Source of the DNA: Diphasiastrum complanatum
Lineage: Eukaryota; Streptophyta; Lycopodiopsida; Lycopodiales; Lycopodiaceae
Reading direction: 5' to 3'
Assembly (NCBI GenBank): GCA_029204225.1
Contig: CM055107.1
Span: 23,423,178-23,487,177 of the forward strand
DNA: 64,000 nt
Positions 59,461-64,000 of the stretch are shown one piece after another; within the stretch, counting starts at the first letter, position 1, and each line of letters opens with the position of its first letter. Made by a program: the position numbers and the translations under genes. Below the pieces are notes generated by a model. It did no database searches. It was not told where the DNA came from and saw only the letters and a list, made by a program, of their open reading frames with translations.

Positions 59461-60340
59461 TTCACTTGTGAAGGGACCCAACTCCAATTTCAGTATGAAA
59501 TTTTTTAATGAAGTTGAAGGCCATAATGCACTTCAAGTCCCTTTAGCCCACTTCAAGGATCTTTCCAAACAAATCCAATGGTTTATCTCAATCCAATGGC
59601 CCATAGTACTTCTTAAGGATGTTATTCTGGCCCTTTATCATACTAGTTGTTGATCCAATGGTCTCTGACCCATTCGCGTGCTGATGATCACTCTTGCAGC
59701 CGCTAGATACTACAAAACACTGGGCATCAAAATGGTTTGGGTGTGCGAACTCAGCCGCAACCTCCTCCTCACCCTTTGTTGATTTTTCAAGGCTATGGCT
59801 ACCAGATTAAATCTGTTCCAGCTACTTAGATGCAACGCAGTTGTTCGACCTCTAGAGATCTTCTTCTTTGCACTAGGACGCCCTTGTTTTTGCTTTTATA
59901 GCTCAAAGAATGGTCTCCTACAGCTTAGAAACCAAACTTTTGTTCTTCCAAACCCTTGGCCAGAGTTTTCCTTGGAAATATTGATCTTGATTGACTATTC
60001 GCAGCCCTTTGACTAGCCAATCCTCTTCCTATGAGGTCGCCCTATTGTTGGAAAGCTGATGCTTCAATCCGTTTGTCAAACGATGTCCATTTGGATGCAC
60101 ACCAATTGCAAACATCGAGCAACTCCTCTACGAAATTTTTAGAATTCCATTTTTCCAACTAATAAGCCTCGTCTTTGAATCCTCACACAGTTTCACACCT
60201 AGCACATGTCTGTGGGCTAGAAACCATGCATGAGTGCTTCAATTTCCATCTCCAACCCGCTGTAAACCCCGAACTCTCAGAAGACTGTTCTCCCAAAGCT
60301 CTCTTCAATGGCGATGCTATATTGTGTACACTCTCTGTAT
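59460..60340 (-). mobile_element. Leader/gag region of the minus-strand copia
   Basis: The 880 bases between the protease remnant and the primer-binding site should hold the leader and most of gag. No clear Gag motif survives. Two or three short open frames on either strand (for example 59795-60016 plus) have no recognisable features. Confidence 0.4.
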
Positions 60341-60353
60341 GGCTCTAATACCA
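60341..60353 (-). promoter_or_regulatory. Primer-binding site (tRNA-iMet type)
   Basis: Read on the minus strand, TGGTATTAGAGCC, one base different from the standard TGGTATCAGAGCC. Confidence 0.7.
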
Positions 60354-60600
60354 ACTTAGAATTTGCCTCGAACAGGAACATAGATCATGCTACACAGTAA
60401 CACAGACAGAAAACACTCTCCACAGCAAGCTCACATAGCAACTGTATTTCTCAAAAGGAATTTACACTGTACATATAGTTGTTCACTCAGGCAACCCATG
60501 CATGACCCAGGTTGCCATTGGCGGGATGCGTGTCCCATCGACTTGCCTCGTGGTGAGGCCAACTGATCCTTACCGACTCATAGGACGACCCACAATATAG
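60354..60600 (-). mobile_element. 5' LTR of the minus-strand copia
   Basis: About 245 bases between the PBS and the neighbouring copia RT remnant. It is placed by the PBS on its inner side and by a TGTGGGTCG start on the minus strand at about 60597. No partner LTR remains in the window, so the outer edge is tentative. Confidence 0.5.
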
Positions 60601-60604
60601 TAGC

Positions 60605-61680
60605 ACAATGATTCTACTTTAATTCTAACTGTTTGTACATCCATCTGGTGTACCTGAAGATCTGCTGCAGTAGAATATGATAGTAGCGGTAGAATGGAAG
60701 TGTGTTTGACAACCGGGCTTAAATTTTTGAAGTAGTCGATATTGGAAATTTGTCTCCTTACCACGAATCAAGCTTTCCTTTTGTCGATACTACCATCTGC
60801 TTTGTATTTGAACTTAAAGATACATTTATAGTCGATTATCTTAATGCCTACTGGTAGCTTGGTGTTGGTGATAGTCCATTTATTGGTGTTGGTGACAGTC
60901 CATTTGTTGTTCCTCAATAGTGAGTTGTACTCCTTGTCCATAGCTTCTTTCCAAAGATCTGAATCGGCCTATGACATAGCTTCCTCAACCAACATAACCA
61001 TTTTGTTGGTTGGCTCATGAATCGAGTAGTGAGAAAACTCATCAATGTATCAGACAAGCTGAGTTTGAATTCAGGTTGATCTTCTGGTTGAAGTTTCTGG
61101 TTGTGAAATTTGACTTGTGTTGGCTGTGTCGGCTACTCCTGAGTTGCAACTTCTTTATCATCTTCTGAATCTAACTGTACAAGGTGACATCTTGAAAGAA
61201 TTGAAATAGTATTTCAATATGCATCAGTTGTTGGGGCAAAAATTGTAGACTACAATGGGTCCTTGTCCTTCAAGTCAATATGCTGATCTTCAATAAAAGT
61301 CACATCCCTGTTAGTGAAAATTTTACAGATTTCTATATTGTACAATCTATACATTCCATCAGAAATACAATAGCAAACAAAAATTGTCTTGCAAGAATGT
61401 TCATCTAGCCTCCTTCTGTTGTCCTTTGGGACATGAGCATAGATAGTGCATCCAAATACTCTCAAATGTTTCAATGAAGGCTTGGATCATGTCCAGACTT
61501 CATGAGAGGTTTTGTTGTCAAGGAGGCCTTTAGTCATACATTAGTTCTCTGCATGTAGGCTATTGTCAATATAGCATATGCCAGAACGATTTGGGCAGCA
61601 AAGCATGAGTTACAGACATTTGGCATACTCGACTAAGGTCATGTTCTTCCTTTCTGCCTATCCATTCGACTCTAGAGATG
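60605..61680 (-). mobile_element. Ty1/copia integrase-RT remnant
   Basis: On the minus strand: a damaged ERKNMTLVEYAKCL (integrase Glu region) at about 61650, KTSHEVWT with SKPSLKHLRVFGC near 61470-61510, and YAHVPKDNRRRLDEHSCKTI with MYRLYN. A long decayed linker follows, then the RT start with a V-V-K-H-T-S segment and LQVHQMDVQTV at about 60640. The RT is cut by the LTR of the neighbouring element, implying that element inserted later. Confidence 0.8.
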
Positions 61681-61689
61681 TTAGTAGAT

Positions 61690-62090
61690 TTTGGTGAGGA
61701 TTCTTCTAATGAATTTTAGATGCCAAAAGATGCCACCAAACTACATTAAGGAGCATCGACAAGTAACTGAGATGGAGTTCCAGAATCTAGATTTACTGGG
61801 AATGCCAAAATCAGAAGGTCGACAGTCTCAAACCAGCCAACGAGCGAAAACAAAGCCCAACACCTCCCCAACATATCTTACGACGACAGGAACAAAAGCA
61901 TGGCCAAATTGGCATAAAGTCTCAGATCTAATTGTAGTATAACGTCATACACTCTTAGAAGGTGAACTATATTCATAAGCCAATGACACAAGAAATAGAA
62001 TGAAGTCTATGCTCCAATGGGCCTAAAATAAGAAAGGACCCAAAGTAGTTTAAAATGCTAATTGGAGTAAATTTTTATTAAACTCAAGTT
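61690..62090. other. No gene recognised
   Basis: A plus-strand frame at 61691-61942 has no recognisable motif. No repeat structure is seen. Confidence 0.35.
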
Positions 62091-62094
62091 TTTA

Positions 62095-62896
<802 letters not shown>

Positions 62897-62914
62897 TGGC
62901 ATCGTTGCTGGGGA
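62897..62914 (+). promoter_or_regulatory. Degenerate primer-binding site (tRNA-Asp type)
   Basis: TGGCATCGTTGCTGGGGA matches the TGGCGCCGTTGCCGGGGA found after the LTRs of many plant gypsy elements at 15 of 18 positions. Confidence 0.6.
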
Positions 62915-63059
62915 GATGGTGCTAAGCTACTATTTATTTGGGTTTTCGTTTGCATTTTTCTTAATTTTTCTTTTCATTTTAATAGGCTTATTACTCGCAT
63001 ACAGGCCTTTTTCTCCCTTTTTTGTTGCCCTTTTTACTCGCCACTTTTCTAGTGACAGA

Positions 63060-63690
63060 CAGAGTTCAAGCTCTGCTCTGTAATCTCGGCAAACTATAAT
63101 TTATTACTCGCCATTAGTTCTTTTACTTGCCCAATCTGTAGGCACTCATTTGTAGTGTGATTTTGTTGGCATGTAGGACACCAAACATTATCACATTTGG
63201 AAAATTGATTGACAGTAGGCCCTTGTGGTGTGGTATTTTTCAATTTTTGTTCAAAATCTTTTGATAGCTTATCTATCTAAGCCTGATGGGTCCTATTCAT
63301 GGTCTCTAATTGTTGTAACAATAGCTCGGTGGCAATATCAAAGGAGGTCACTTCACCTTGTGATCTATGGCTTTGATCAGTAGCAATGATCCGTGAACGT
63401 TGGGATTCGTACTCTTCATCAGAGCCTTCATCCTCTTCTCAAATGGCATCATCCATGCCATCATGTAAAGTAGCGTAGGTTTTTGGCAGCCTAAGTTCAT
63501 GCCTTATGGATTTCGGGAGACCAACCATAAACCATATGATTACGGTCTAATCAGGTGCCAGGTGAGCAGGGCATTCAATTTTAAGATGTTTGAGGTACTA
63601 TGCATGACTATCCAAGATTGGGCGATTGTTCAGGTGACCAGAAAATGAAATCACTTGTAATTTTTGTATTTATTTTTTATGCATGCAATA
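63060..63690 (-). mobile_element. Ty3/gypsy gag remnant
   Basis: The minus strand reads YLKHLKIECPAHLAPDQTVI, FMVGLPKSIRHELRLPKTY (capsid helices), an acidic stretch, LEKLSKDFEQ-type helix residues and a knuckle CPTCQQNHTTNEC (C-x2-C-x3-H-x4-C, one residue shorter than usual). It is oriented opposite to the PBS at 62897, so it belongs to a different element. Stops interrupt it. Confidence 0.6.
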
Positions 63691-63744
63691 TTTATTCTTT
63701 AAAAAAATTCTATTTATAACACGAATTGGATTTGATTATTTTAG

Positions 63745-64000
63745 ATTTTACAACTTCTGGATATCACGTGTGTCTCATTTGTGGACCAAATATTGATGCT
63801 CAACACTCACGTCATTTAAACAAAGTTGTGTATGAAAATCATCGCAAGTACTTACATGATGAAAATCATCCATTTAGAAATGCTCATAGAAGAGGCTTTG
63901 GAGGAAGATCAGAAACAAGAATGCCTCCAAAGAGAATGTCCGTGGCAGATTGGCACAAACTTTGGATTGAATCCGAGACTAAGCCAATCAATGGTATGCA
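63745..64000 (+). mobile_element. CACTA TNP2-type transposase exon, partial
   Basis: After a TTATTTTAG acceptor (63744) an open frame runs toward the window end: TTSGYHVCLICGPNIDAQHS, a K-V-V-Y-E-N-H-R-K-Y-L segment, NHPFR, and a W-H-K-L-W end before a GGTATGCA donor-like site at 63993. The C-x-x-C-G...H-R-R/K-Y/F-L...H-P-F-R pattern is that of TNP2 (Transposase_21) proteins. There are no stops within it. It continues beyond the window. Confidence 0.75.

Noticed and set aside
63150-63157. TTGTAGTG as the right terminus of the CACTA element starting at 51039
   Set aside because: It lies inside a gypsy gag remnant, has no subterminal GACGT repeats beside it, and the flanking bases (TGT versus TGA) do not form a clear 3-bp target duplication.

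Overview
The window reads as nuclear DNA of a land plant with a large, repeat-rich genome. The signs are Ty1/copia and Ty3/gypsy LTR retrotransposons with plant-type primer-binding sites (tRNA-iMet type at 17623, 39544 and 60341; tRNA-Asp type at 62897), CACTA-type transposon pieces, a LINE, GT-AG introns of about 85-130 bp, AT-rich spacers and very long (GA)n/(CT)n arrays of up to about 160 bp. A fern, lycophyte or other non-seed plant is my guess; nothing here fixes the taxon. No intact host gene, tRNA, rRNA or CRISPR array was found. Almost every coding region is broken by stops or frameshifts.

Layout. 0-10 kb: copia reverse-transcriptase and gag scraps, plus a broken methyltransferase-like gene (about 5 kb, minus). 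11-15 kb: a short LTR element (TRIM-like) with (CT)n inside its LTRs and a GC-rich foldback, then a decayed copia gag-PR-INT. 15-18.6 kb: tandem and dispersed repeats and a stray LTR/PBS. 18.6-21.6 kb: a 5'-truncated copia on the minus strand. 21.6-30.9 kb: a block with no retrotransposon signature, described below. 31-39 kb: mostly non-coding, with hairpins, a (CT)n array, one copia RT and a cluster of palindromes. 39.2-43.8 kb: a 3'-truncated Ty3/gypsy element, joined to a 3'-truncated LINE (43.8-46.1 kb, minus). 46.4-51 kb: two minus-strand copia remnants flanking a second methyltransferase-like gene. 51-54.2 kb: half of a CACTA transposon. 54.3-62 kb: three truncated copia elements abutting one another. 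62-64 kb: a gypsy LTR/PBS, a gypsy gag and a TNP2-type transposase exon running off the window.

Most notable block (21.6-30.9 kb). Two diverged copies of one gene pair lie side by side: a minus-strand gene of unknown function ('X', with a Cys-rich knuckle) diverging from a plus-strand gene whose product joins a histone H3/CENH3-like tail and fold to a C48 (Ulp1/SENP-like) cysteine-protease-like domain. The two H3-C48 copies share the same exon plan (exons of exactly 187 and 105 bp, same phases) although their protein sequences are far apart. Each carries only a few stops or frameshifts. The pairs are flanked by two more unrecognised genes, W (plus) on the left and Y (minus, spliced) on the right, so transcription alternates convergent/divergent along the block. 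I infer that this is the remains of an unclassified mobile or endogenous virus-like element, or a lost host gene cluster; the sequence alone does not decide.
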